In this document: piece by piece, positions 40,366 to 48,947 of the stretch
How the letters are laid out: each line of letters starts with the position of its first letter
Position numbering within the stretch: the stretch's first letter is position 1
Assembly (NCBI RefSeq): GCF_001507555.1
Contig: NZ_LQBO01000001.1
Coordinates: 248,001-312,000, forward strand
From: Thiomicrospira sp. XS5
GTDB taxonomy: Bacteria; Pseudomonadota; Gammaproteobacteria; Thiomicrospirales; Thiomicrospiraceae
DNA: 64,000 bases
Reading direction: 5' to 3'
The notes under the pieces: model-generated
Seen by the model: the letters and a program-made list of their open reading frames with translations, nothing else
The model's database searches: none
Told to the model about the DNA's origin: nothing
Position numbers and translations under genes: made by a program

Positions 40366-41347
40366 AATCTTCCACCTTGCCTGCAAAAATTCGATAACCC
40401 CAGAGCGTATAGGCCAACACCAACGGGAGGAAAATCAAAACGCCCGGCAGAGCGAACCACAAGCTGCTTTCCGGTGCGTGCAATTCCCACAAGGTCACCT
40501 GGTGCGGCAACAGGAACGGAAAGAGCCCGGCCACCAAACCGACAAAGCCCATCACAAACAAGCCCACCGCCAACCAGAAAGGCCGTGCACCGCACTCATT
40601 GCCATCCAGAGCGCGATACAACCAAAAGCCGAACACCGCACTCAAGACCGGCATCGGCAACAGATACAGCGCATTCAACCCTTCCAACCAGCGGGTACGC
40701 ACCCACTCATTGCTGTACAACATCCACAAGCTGACGATGACCAAACTCACCATCATCGCCACCACCAAACGGCGGCCCAATCGCGCCGCCCGCACCAGCA
40801 GATCACCACGGGTTTTCAGCACCAGATAGCAACTGGCCAATAACGCATAGGCCGCCACCACCGACAGTCCGGTGAAAATCGTAAACGGCGTGACCCAGTG
40901 CAATACAAACATCTCACCGACCATTTCGCCACCTTGCACCACCGCGCCCAGCACCATACCCTGGCACATCGCCGCCAAGGTCGAACCGCCGAAAAAGGCC
41001 GCATCCCAAACCCGCTTGGAACGCACCGACTTAAAACGGTATTCAAACGCCACCCCACGCAGAATCAGCCCGACCAACATCAACACCAACGGCACATACA
41101 GGGAAGACAGCAAATGCGCATAAGCGGCCGGAAAGGCCGCGAACAGCACTACGCCGCCAAACACCAACCAGGTTTCGTTGCCGTCCCAAACGTGCGAAAT
41201 CGAACGCATCACCGTATCACGTTCGCCCTCGCCGTCAAACCAAGGGTAAAGCACGCCCAAGCCCAAATCGAAGCCATCCAGAATCACGTACATCAATACG
41301 CCGAAGCCGAGCAGCAAAAAATAAAATAACGCCAATTCCTGTTCCAT
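40349..41347 (-). CDS. cydB: cytochrome bd-type quinol oxidase subunit II (CydB/CioB)
   Basis: The 332-residue membrane protein starts MEQELALFYFLLLGFGVLMYVILDGFDLG, a strongly conserved CydB opening, and continues with SISHVWDGNETWLVFGG. A longer upstream frame is spurious; the ATG at 41347 overlaps the cydA stop as TAATG. The length is close to that of CioB-type subunits. It supports assembly and proton uptake of the oxidase but carries no haem ligands. Confidence 0.95.
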   Translation of the reverse strand: MEQELALFYFLLLGFGVLMYVILDGFDLGLGVLYPWFDGEGERDTVMRSISHVWDGNETWLVFGGVVLFAAFPAAYAHLLSSLYVPLVLMLVGLILRGVAFEYRFKSVRSKRVWDAAFFGGSTLAAMCQGMVLGAVVQGGEMVGEMFVLHWVTPFTIFTGLSVVAAYALLASCYLVLKTRGDLLVRAARLGRRLVVAMMVSLVIVSLWMLYSNEWVRTRWLEGLNALYLLPMPVLSAVFGFWLYRALDGNECGARPFWLAVGLFVMGFVGLVAGLFPFLLPHQVTLWELHAPESSLWFALPGVLIFLPLVLAYTLWGYRIFAGKVEDFEEGY

Positions 41348-42762
41348 TATCGCGCTCCTCCTTCGGTGGGTTTGTCGGCCACTTGTTTTACCAGCGCCTT
41401 GGCATAGCCCGGCAATTCCGGCGCGTTCAATTGCGATTCCAACGCCTCGAGCGATGGTGCGCCCTGACGCAACAGTTTCCGCATGAAATACAAATACGCC
41501 AGCAACAAGGTTCCGTACAACACCACAAACACGCTCAGCGACCACAGCACCTTTTCCGCCGGTAACGGCGACGCCACCTCCATGGTGCGCACCAAGCCTT
41601 CCACCAGCCAAGGCTGGCGCCCGGTTTCGGTCACATACCAGCCCGCCAAGGTCGCAATCGACCCCACCGGCCACATCCAGCGCGCCACGGTCAAAAACGG
41701 TTTATTTTCATACAGACGGCTCTTGCGGCGTAACCACAAGGCCCACAAACTGACGAACAACATCAGAAAACCGATCCCGACCATTACCCGGAACGAGAAA
41801 AACACAATCGGCACATACGGCCGGTCTTCCGGCGGCACCGACGTCAACCCCTGCGCGCCGCCATCCAGAGTGTGCGTCAAAATCAACGAGCCCAAATGCG
41901 GAATCGCCACTTCGTAATCGTTACGCTCTTCTTCCATATTCGGCCAAGCAAACAACACCAGTGGCAACGGCTGTTCGTGCTCCGGCCAAATCCCTTCAAT
42001 CGCCGCCAGCTTCACCGGCTGATATTCCTTAACGTTCAAACCGTGACCGTCGCCGACAAAAATCTGTAACGGCACCAACACCAGCGTGCCCCATAACGCC
42101 ATCGACAAGCTTTTTTTGGCCCATTGCGCCTGCTGATCACGCAACACATGCCAGGCACTCACCGCAATGATAATGAACGATGCCGTCAGCATCGCCGCCA
42201 ACAACATATGCGCCACACGGTGCGGCATCGACGGATTGAAAATCACTTCCCACCAATCGCGCACCTGAAAGTGTCCGTCCACCAACTCGTAACCCGCCGG
42301 GGTTTGCATCCAGGAGTTGGCCGACAAAATCCAAAACGCCGACAACCAGGTGCCCAGCATGACGATGACCGTGGCGAAAAAATGCATCCGCTCGCTGACG
42401 CGCTGCCAACCGAACAGCATCACGCCGAGAAACCCGGCTTCCAGGAAAAACGCCGTCAGCACTTCATACGCCAGCAACGGCCCCAACACCGGGCCGACCT
42501 TCTCGGAAAAGCCGGAAAAATTGGTGCCGAACTCAAACGATAGAACAATGCCGCTGACTACCCCCATGCCGAAGGTCACGGCAAAGGGTTTGATCCAGAA
42601 TTTCGCCAATTGAAAATACACCGGATTGCGGGTTTTCAGCCACAGGCCTTCCCAAATGGCAATGGCGGTGGCTAAACCGATGGTGATGGAAGGAAAAAGA
42701 ATGTGAAAACTGACCGTCAAGGCGAATTGCATGCGGGACAAAATCGCGGCATCGAGTTCCAT
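41347..42762 (-). CDS. cydA: cytochrome bd-type quinol oxidase subunit I, short-Q-loop (cyanide-insensitive) type
   Basis: This is the 471-residue haem-bearing subunit that oxidises quinol and reduces oxygen. The N-terminal RMQFALTVSFHILFPSITIGLA carries the haem His, and SFEFGTNFSGFSEKVGPVLGPLLAYEVLTAFFLEAGFLGVMLFG and the GRQPW motif are conserved. The length is well below that of the Escherichia coli CydA and fits the short-Q-loop CioA group, which is often cyanide- or sulfide-tolerant; that would suit a sulfur oxidiser. It is the first gene of cydA-cydB-small subunit. Confidence 0.93.
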   Translation of the reverse strand: MELDAAILSRMQFALTVSFHILFPSITIGLATAIAIWEGLWLKTRNPVYFQLAKFWIKPFAVTFGMGVVSGIVLSFEFGTNFSGFSEKVGPVLGPLLAYEVLTAFFLEAGFLGVMLFGWQRVSERMHFFATVIVMLGTWLSAFWILSANSWMQTPAGYELVDGHFQVRDWWEVIFNPSMPHRVAHMLLAAMLTASFIIIAVSAWHVLRDQQAQWAKKSLSMALWGTLVLVPLQIFVGDGHGLNVKEYQPVKLAAIEGIWPEHEQPLPLVLFAWPNMEEERNDYEVAIPHLGSLILTHTLDGGAQGLTSVPPEDRPYVPIVFFSFRVMVGIGFLMLFVSLWALWLRRKSRLYENKPFLTVARWMWPVGSIATLAGWYVTETGRQPWLVEGLVRTMEVASPLPAEKVLWSLSVFVVLYGTLLLAYLYFMRKLLRQGAPSLEALESQLNAPELPGYAKALVKQVADKPTEGGAR

Positions 42763-42878
42763 AGGACGTCCTGAAGCTGGTTGGAAGAGGTACGCACATT
42801 CTAGTACAAAATCATACAGATAGTAAGTGTATAAATTTCCAACCCTCGTCAGCCGGGCACAGAACGGACATCATGCAA

Positions 42879-42902
42879 ATATCACCAGGCCTGGTGATAT
42901 TT
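42879..42902. repeat. dispersed palindrome, copy 7, within a 24-bp palindrome
   Basis: AATATCAC-CAGGCCTG-GTGATATT is perfectly palindromic over 24 bp. It follows the stop of the diguanylate cyclase gene on the minus strand but has no T-run, so termination is uncertain. It also lies upstream of cydA. Confidence 0.8.
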
Positions 42903-42938
42903 GATACTTGAAAAAATTTGGAGGCGGACGGTTAAGCG

Positions 42939-43856
42939 TCAGTCGGCCGGAGCCGATTCGATGCGGTTTCGGCCGCCTTTTTTCGCCGCATACAAAAACT
43001 GGTCAGCGGCTTCGATTAAGGAATAGGACGCCAGGGTCGCGTCCGGTGTCACCGTCGCCACCCCCTGACTGACCGTCACCACCGGCGCGGTTTGCGACGC
43101 CACATGCGGAATCGCCAAAGTATGAATCGCATCGGCGCAGCGTTCCGCCAGAGTTTTCGCCTGAACGGCATCCGTCCCAGGCAACAACAAGGCAAACTCC
43201 TCGCCGCCGTAACGCGCCAGCAAGCCCGGCGACTCCACCACGTCCGACAAAGCCTTCGCCACCTGAATCAGGCATTCATCGCCTTTGTAATGACCGTAGT
43301 GGTCGTTATAAGCTTTGAAAACATCAATATCCAACAGAATCATCGACACCGGCGTTTGCGTACGACCGGCTTCCGCCCAGGCGTCATCCAGCTTTCGGTC
43401 GAAGCGGCGACGGTTCGGCACATGGGTCAGCCCGTCCAAAAACGACATCCGTTCCAATTCGCGGTTCAACTCTTTCAAGGCTTCTTCGTTTTGCTTGCGT
43501 TCGGTGATGTCGAACATAAAGCCCACCAGCGATTCCACCTCGCCGTCGTCCTTGCGCACCACATGCACCACGTCGCGAATCCAAATGTAATCACCGTTTT
43601 GGGTCAGGGCGCGATAATCGGCTTCATGGTCGATGCCGCTTTTGGATTGCGACACGCAGAAATTCACCACGCGCTCACGGTCGTCCGGATGCATGCGCTC
43701 CACCCAGTCGTCAATCGACTTCCAACTGTTCTGGGGCCAGCCCAGCAGGGTTTCAATTTGCGGGCCGATATAGGAAAACGTCAGGGTTGGCCAGTCAATC
43801 TGCCACGGAATCGCCTTGGTGGATTCCAATAATGTCTGGTAAAGATCGTCGTTCAT
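42939..43856 (-). CDS. PAS-GGDEF diguanylate cyclase
   Basis: The 305-residue cytoplasmic protein has a PAS_3-type sensor domain (about residues 5-115, ending DYIWIRDVVHVVRKDDGEVESLVGFMFDITERK). A short coiled linker joins it to a GGDEF domain with the active motif ARYGGEEFALLLPG. The RxxD inhibitory site usually five residues before GGDEF is not present (ESPGLL here), so product inhibition may be absent. It makes c-di-GMP. It is monocistronic, flanked by copies of the dispersed palindrome. Confidence 0.93.
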   Translation of the reverse strand: MNDDLYQTLLESTKAIPWQIDWPTLTFSYIGPQIETLLGWPQNSWKSIDDWVERMHPDDRERVVNFCVSQSKSGIDHEADYRALTQNGDYIWIRDVVHVVRKDDGEVESLVGFMFDITERKQNEEALKELNRELERMSFLDGLTHVPNRRRFDRKLDDAWAEAGRTQTPVSMILLDIDVFKAYNDHYGHYKGDECLIQVAKALSDVVESPGLLARYGGEEFALLLPGTDAVQAKTLAERCADAIHTLAIPHVASQTAPVVTVSQGVATVTPDATLASYSLIEAADQFLYAAKKGGRNRIESAPAD

Positions 43857-43933
43857 CGTTCGGATTGGCTTGGGAGTTAAATGCGAAGCCTAGAGTATAA
43901 GGTTTTTACTCCTGGACGTGGCAAATTTATTTC

Positions 43934-43963
43934 CCGAAAACCACCAGGCCTGGGCATTTTCGG
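43934..43963 (-). terminator. likely terminator after the MFS gene, containing palindrome copy 8
   Basis: A 30-bp inverted repeat, CCGAAAA...TTTTCGG, with three mismatches around CCAGGCCTGG (43944-43953), 30 bases past the MFS stop. Confidence 0.6.
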
Positions 43964-43992
43964 AATTCTTGACGTTTCGGGTTTTGAATCGG

Positions 43993-45288
43993 TTAAGACG
44001 CTTTGGTGGCGGATGCTTCCGTTTCCGTCGGTGCCGCGTCCGTCGCCATGACGCGCAAAATCACAAACAACGATAGCACCGTAAACGCCAGCGACACCAG
44101 CAGAATCGCTTTGTAGCCGACGAACTCGGCAATGTAACCCGCGCCCAAGGCGGAAATCACACACGCCAACGCCGTGGTGGAATTGAAAATCCCCAGCGCC
44201 TCGCCTTGCGACAAGGAACTGAGTTCCGCACTCCAGGAAGTGCCGCCCACAATCAACGGCGACCAGGACGCCGGAATCAACACAAACGCCAAACCACCGA
44301 TGAAAAATGCCAAACCGTGGAAATTGAAATAGGCGAAAAACGCCATCAATCCAACCGCCAGCAAACTGGCCAAAATGCCCGCCAACACCACTTTTCCGTC
44401 GCCGATTTTCTCACCCAACATCCCCGCCGGAGCATACAGGAAAATGCCGATAATCGCCCCCAACGCATTGTAAACCGACGACACATCCGCGTCCATGTCG
44501 AACACCGAGCGCATCAACAGCGGATACAGGTTATACAGCAACCAATTGCCAAGCATAATGAAAAACCAACCGACAATGAACAAACCGAAACGCGACGTCA
44601 ACAACGCCGGGATTTTCAAAATCGCCTGATGAAAAGACAGCTCCAGTTTGCTCAACAACACCATCGGCGAGCGGAACGGCAAATGGCGTTTATGCTGAAA
44701 CTGGCCGCGCAATCTGGGATGAGCCTGCTGTTTACGCATCGACGGAATCGACGCATACCCCACCAACATGCCAGGAATCATCAAAGCCGCCGCCAACAGG
44801 TACGCCACCGCCGGTTCCGGGAACAACACCGCCGCAGCCGCCAAACCAATTGCCTGCCCGACACCGTAAAGCGTTTGCATCACGCCGATGCGCTCATCCC
44901 ATTCCGACTTTTCATAACGCTCGACAATGAAAATCCCCGCCACCGTGTTCGACGCCACCGACCCGAAGCCTTGCAAAAAGGCCAGAATCAACCAAAAGCT
45001 GGTGTCCTGCACATACGGGAAAAACACCAGCGCCCCGCCCAGCAACACAAACCCGGACAAATACAACGGCTTGTGCAAGGCAAAGCGGTCGCTCAACATC
45101 CCCACCAAAGGTCCGAGCAATTGCCCCACGTAAAAGCTCGCCACCACCAGCCCGGCCGTGGACGCGCCTGCGTGTTCCGACACAATCAACGGCATCAGAA
45201 TCGGCACAATCCCCAATACCACGATGCCCTGAAAACCATACCCGTAAAACCACGGCGAGCCGAAACGCTTAAAACTTGCCCACTTCAT
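43993..45288 (-). CDS. major facilitator superfamily transporter
   Basis: The 431-residue protein has 12 predicted membrane helices in two halves joined by a basic cytoplasmic loop (about residues 190-225). Motif A-like sequence GMLSDRFALHKPLYL follows helix 2. The substrate cannot be read. The gene stands alone, and the final residues (APTETEASATKAS) are a polar tail. Confidence 0.88.
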   Translation of the reverse strand: MKWASFKRFGSPWFYGYGFQGIVVLGIVPILMPLIVSEHAGASTAGLVVASFYVGQLLGPLVGMLSDRFALHKPLYLSGFVLLGGALVFFPYVQDTSFWLILAFLQGFGSVASNTVAGIFIVERYEKSEWDERIGVMQTLYGVGQAIGLAAAAVLFPEPAVAYLLAAALMIPGMLVGYASIPSMRKQQAHPRLRGQFQHKRHLPFRSPMVLLSKLELSFHQAILKIPALLTSRFGLFIVGWFFIMLGNWLLYNLYPLLMRSVFDMDADVSSVYNALGAIIGIFLYAPAGMLGEKIGDGKVVLAGILASLLAVGLMAFFAYFNFHGLAFFIGGLAFVLIPASWSPLIVGGTSWSAELSSLSQGEALGIFNSTTALACVISALGAGYIAEFVGYKAILLVSLAFTVLSLFVILRVMATDAAPTETEASATKAS

Positions 45289-45595
45289 CCCATTGTCCTT
45301 TTTTGCTGTTTGCCGGATTCAAAGGCGCCATAAACTCACCGCGCTGACCGCGACAATGGAAAACACACCAGACAGGCGTCCGCTTGACGAACACCCAGAA
45401 GACAGGCCGAAATAGCCCAACCTTTGAAACATTTTTACATGATTTGAATATAAGCCAACTTCGGTTTTATTACCGACTAGCCTTTTACTAAAAAATAAAA
45501 AACCACCAAATTTGGTGGCCCTAAATACTTACTTGCTTACCATAACTGAAGAAAGCTAAAACTTTTAGTACTTTTATAAATTTTCTAACGCAAAC
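45289..45595. other. intergenic region between MFS and a lipoprotein gene
   Basis: About 307 bases, GC-rich near the MFS start and becoming strikingly AT-rich from about 45413. A terminator for the lipoprotein gene sits at its right side. No gene is visible. Confidence 0.55.
45492..45519 (-). terminator. Rho-independent terminator of the DUF2846-like gene
   Basis: CCACCAAATTTGGTGG (45503-45518) is a 16-bp perfect palindrome which, read on the minus strand, is followed by six T. Its arms resemble those of the 27.9 and 50.6 kb terminators but lack the AGGCCT core. Confidence 0.8.
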
Positions 45596-46057
45596 TTACT
45601 CTAGTTTGCAAAACCCTTTCTGAGCCAGATTCATATCTAAAACGGCTTTTTTTCCCTCATTGGCATCAACAAGTTCGAGATCTGATCCGCCTACAAACAC
45701 TCCCATTTTCATGTACTGTTCAATAAAATAAATTTTTCCACTTTCAGTTTTAAGTACTAGGTGATTTGGAGAAAATTCTGACTCTGTTGAAATCGTATGC
45801 TCTTTATCGCCTTTAACTTCTTGGTAGAAAAAAATATTTGGCGCTGTCTGCCCAATACAGACATCATCAATCCATATATTCTTCTTTACAGAAGCACCTA
45901 AACCATGTGTTCTAAAAATATACAATCCGGCATTACCATTAGTAGGAGCCTGAAAAGTTTTGGCTTTATCGGAAATATCTTTTCTTTCCAGTGGAACTGA
46001 AGCACAGCCTGTAAAGAACACAGAAAAAATTACAATCGAAGCTACTTTTAAGTACAT
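45596..46057 (-). CDS. DUF2846-like lipoprotein
   Basis: The 153-residue product has lipobox FTGC (Cys18) and the family pattern GLYIFRTHGLGASVKKNIWIDDVCIGQ, NIFFYQEVKGDKEHTISTESE and GKIYFIEQY seen in DUF2846 proteins. Function is unknown. Base composition is much more AT-rich than its neighbours, with many AAA and TTT codons, a sign of recent acquisition. A Lys/Glu-rich C-terminus ends in FCKLE. Confidence 0.78.
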   Translation of the reverse strand: MYLKVASIVIFSVFFTGCASVPLERKDISDKAKTFQAPTNGNAGLYIFRTHGLGASVKKNIWIDDVCIGQTAPNIFFYQEVKGDKEHTISTESEFSPNHLVLKTESGKIYFIEQYMKMGVFVGGSDLELVDANEGKKAVLDMNLAQKGFCKLE

Positions 46058-46254
46058 TTAAATTTGTTCCTCTCATTTAAGCCTTTTTGACTGTAAAAAG
46101 GCATTTATTTATCTAAAATCGATATCATATTAAGTTAGTCTTATTACGTATGTCAATTAAATTGCCGAGTGCAATCTCGCGGGAATGGATTACAATAAGG
46201 CTTCGCACAACCAGCCACACAGTCGGCAAGACGTTTCTGAACCCGAAAAACGAT

Positions 46255-47067
46255 ATGACAACATCCAGACCCATCGGCGTATTCGATTCCGGCATCGGCG
46301 GCCTGCCCATTGCCCGTCAAATCCGCGCACTGCTCCCCAACGAAAACATCGTCTATGTCGCCGACACCTTGCACACTCCTTACGGCGAAAAGACCGAAGA
46401 CTACATTCTGCAACGTTCGCTGGCCGTCACCGATTTTCTGCTGGCGCAACACGCCAAAGCCATTGTCGTGGCCTGCAACACCGCCACCATGGTCAGCATC
46501 AAAACCCTGCGCGAGCGCCATGCCGTGCCGTTTATCGGCGTGGAACCCGGCGTCAAACCCGCCGCCATTCACACCCAAACCGGCGTCATCGGCGTGCTCG
46601 CCACGGAAAAAACCCTCACCAGCGATGCCTTCAACCAATTGGCAAAGCGCGTCGCCGGAAACGTGCAAATGGAAATCCAACCCTGCCCGAAACTCGTGCG
46701 GCTGGTAGAATCTCTGAAACTCAGCGGTCAAGACGCCGTGCAAGCCGTGGAAGATTATGTGCACCCCTTGCTTGAAAAAGGCGCAGACACCATTATCCTC
46801 GGCTGCACCCACTTCGCCCACCTTGCGCCCATCATCGAACAAGTGGCAGGCCTGGGCGTTTCCGTTATCAGCACCGAAACCGCCGTCGCCAAAGAAGTCG
46901 CCCGCCGTCTGGAAGCCGAAAACCTGCTCGCCCAACCGGCTGAGCCAACCACACAAGCGGCTTCCGCCGAATTCTGGAGCAACAGCGACTTACCGCTGTT
47001 CCAAAAGCAAGTGGCCGCTTTGTGGGGGCACGACACCCAAAACGGCATTCAAATCAAATCCTTCTAA
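46255..47067 (+). CDS. murI: glutamate racemase MurI
   Basis: MurI converts L-glutamate to D-glutamate for peptidoglycan. The product is 270 residues from MTTSRPIGVFDSGIGGLPIARQI. The start at 46255 is chosen because the motif begins there, although the frame is open to 46150. The catalytic cysteines are Cys74 (VVACNTAT) and Cys184 (LGCTHF), with Asp and Ser in FDSGIGG. The usual YFGDTARxPYG block is present as YVADTLHTPYGEKT. The C-terminal 30 residues (LLAQPAEPTTQAASAEFWSNSDLP) are longer than average. Confidence 0.95.
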   Translation: MTTSRPIGVFDSGIGGLPIARQIRALLPNENIVYVADTLHTPYGEKTEDYILQRSLAVTDFLLAQHAKAIVVACNTATMVSIKTLRERHAVPFIGVEPGVKPAAIHTQTGVIGVLATEKTLTSDAFNQLAKRVAGNVQMEIQPCPKLVRLVESLKLSGQDAVQAVEDYVHPLLEKGADTIILGCTHFAHLAPIIEQVAGLGVSVISTETAVAKEVARRLEAENLLAQPAEPTTQAASAEFWSNSDLPLFQKQVAALWGHDTQNGIQIKSF

Positions 47068-47231
47068 CCAGCCCTTCAAACGTCACAAAGCCTGACAAAA
47101 CGTTTGAAATGGCGTCTTGCCCTTGAAACTCGCAACCTGTTTCCATACTCTAAACATTCGATCGGGATCACCTGATGCATTTATCCTCCGATTTATTTCC
47201 CCTAAGGAACCTAAATAACAAGGAGTTTACG

Positions 47232-47471
47232 ATGAAAAAATCCATCACACTGATGCTGGCCGCTCTGGCCGGAACCGCGTTTATCAGCACCGGTGCCATG
47301 GCCGCCAAAGGGTCTGACAAAGACCCATACACCGCGTCCATGCAAAGCTATGCCAAAGAAAACCCGGCCTTATCCCAATCCCTCAAGGCCTATCAGCAAG
47401 AACTCAAAAAAGTCATGCAAAAGCACCCAGAACTCGACGAAGGAGCTTCCAAGTCAGAGAATGGCGAATAA
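47232..47471 (+). CDS. small exported protein of unknown function
   Basis: The 79-residue product starts at the ATG 47232, eight bases after AAGGAG. A signal peptide (KKSITLMLAALAGTAFISTGAMA) ends in AMA-AK, and the mature part is about 55 residues, charged and helical (SLKAYQQELKKVMQKHPELDEG). No Cys is present. The upstream in-frame ATG at 47175 lacks a signal and is rejected. A good terminator follows. Confidence 0.75.
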   Translation: MKKSITLMLAALAGTAFISTGAMAAKGSDKDPYTASMQSYAKENPALSQSLKAYQQELKKVMQKHPELDEGASKSENGE

Positions 47472-47485
47472 CACCTTATGAAATG

Positions 47486-47511
47486 GCGGCGCCAGTTAGC
47501 GCCGCTTTTTT
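47486..47511 (+). terminator. Rho-independent terminator after the small exported protein
   Basis: GCGGCGC-CAGTTA-GCGCCGC followed by six T, 14 bases past the stop. Confidence 0.92.
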
Positions 47512-47681
47512 GAGACCGAATTTACCTGTCTTTCCGCCCAATGACCAACTCAATAACCAGTCCAATAACGCACCATCAAACCGATTCAAAATAAACAAAA
47601 CCAATGGGATGTCGATTTTCTTCAATCCTTTTGCCGCGCCCTTTTCTAACATGACTCCTGACACAACCACAGGAGGTCAAC

Positions 47682-48146
47682 ATGACAAAACGAATCGATT
47701 ACGCCGCCATTTCACCCGAAGCGATTAAAATCCTGCACCAGCAGGAAGCTTACCTGCGCCACCAATTCCAACAAAGCGACACCGTGCCCGTCCACACCTG
47801 GGAACTGGTCAAACTGCGCGTCTCGCAAATCAACCAATGCGCGTTTTGCATCGACATGCACAGCAAAGATGCCCTGTCGATGGGCGAAACCGCAGAACGC
47901 ATTTACGGCCTCAGTGCCTGGCGGGATATGCCGTTGTATTCCGACGCCGAACGCGCCGCTTTGGGCTGGGCGGAACGAGTCACCTCGGGCCAGCCGATTG
48001 ACGAGGAGGCCTACCAACACGCCTTGGATGGTTTCGGGCCGCAAAGTCTGGTAGATTTGACCCTAGCGATCAACGCCATCAACAGTTGGAATCGCATTGT
48101 CAAAGTCTTCAAACCCGAGGTGGGACGCTATCAACCGCGAAAATAA
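47682..48146 (+). CDS. carboxymuconolactone decarboxylase / AhpD-like protein
   Basis: The 154-residue protein has the alkylhydroperoxidase AhpD core, NQCAFCIDMH with Cys53, Cys56 and His60, and KLRVSQIN before it. Members typically reduce peroxides or act as small redox enzymes. A strong GGAGG precedes the ATG. The following AraC-type gene overlaps its end, so the two are probably cotranscribed. Confidence 0.9.
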   Translation: MTKRIDYAAISPEAIKILHQQEAYLRHQFQQSDTVPVHTWELVKLRVSQINQCAFCIDMHSKDALSMGETAERIYGLSAWRDMPLYSDAERAALGWAERVTSGQPIDEEAYQHALDGFGPQSLVDLTLAINAINSWNRIVKVFKPEVGRYQPRK

Positions 48147-48927
48147 CCTTCACCGTTTGCAGGACGGCACCTTTTCCCTGCGGTTGTTCAAACCGCAGGG
48201 AAAGCTGTCGCCTTATGTGCAAGCCATCTGGTCGCTGACGGTTTCCAAAACCAACCGTTCCGACCTGACAAAATGGTTGCAGGTGGACGCGTGCAGCGGC
48301 ATTTTGTTCAACCTCACCGAAGCGGTGTATCTGGACGACCACTTCTACTCGGAAAAAGTCATCTTACTGCCCGTCGAAAAACACGCCCACTCCATGACCT
48401 GGCCGCCGGGCACGCAATTGACCGGCATCCGTTTTCACCCCGGCATCAGCTTCGGCGTATTCAATGAACATTACGAACAACCTTTCGCCCTGCAAGACTC
48501 GGAACTGCCCGCCAACTTACACCAGCTCACCCGCCGCATGAGCGACTCGCCCAGCCATTTCTCCCGGCTTATCCGCCTGTATCAATGGCTCGACAAAGAC
48601 CTGCCCTTTTCCGACAAAATCGCCCCGGCCTGGCGGCCGGTATTGAACTGGATGCGCCAATCCGAAAGCCCGGCCGACTTGCCCATCGGGCAACGCCAAA
48701 TCGAACGGCAATTCCGCCAACTGCTCAGCATGACACCCAAACAATTCCAGCGCATCAAACGCATTCAAAGCACCCAGAAAACCTTAAAACAAACCCCCGA
48801 CATCGACCTGGCCGAACTCGCCCTAATGCACGGCTTTGCCGACCAAGCCCACATGACACGGGAATTTAAACAGATTGCTAGAATCACACCACAGAAGTAT
48901 CGGAAGCAGATCGCTTCCAATAAATAG
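48097..48927 (+). CDS. AraC-family transcriptional regulator
   Basis: The 276-residue protein is of the AraC type with a variable N-terminal domain (FKPQGKLSPYVQAIWSLTV..., DUF6597-like) and a C-terminal double helix-turn-helix (IGQRQIERQFRQLLSMTPKQFQRIKRIQ and DIDLAELALMHGFADQAHMTREFKQIARITPQKYRKQ). The start is uncertain: the TTG at 48097 overlaps the AhpD-like gene by 50 bases, and the TTG at 48157 is a shorter alternative; neither has a convincing ribosome binding site. It probably regulates the AhpD-like gene. Confidence 0.85.
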   Translation: MSKSSNPRWDAINRENNLHRLQDGTFSLRLFKPQGKLSPYVQAIWSLTVSKTNRSDLTKWLQVDACSGILFNLTEAVYLDDHFYSEKVILLPVEKHAHSMTWPPGTQLTGIRFHPGISFGVFNEHYEQPFALQDSELPANLHQLTRRMSDSPSHFSRLIRLYQWLDKDLPFSDKIAPAWRPVLNWMRQSESPADLPIGQRQIERQFRQLLSMTPKQFQRIKRIQSTQKTLKQTPDIDLAELALMHGFADQAHMTREFKQIARITPQKYRKQIASNK

Positions 48928-48947
48928 CAATCAAAGAACCATTTATT

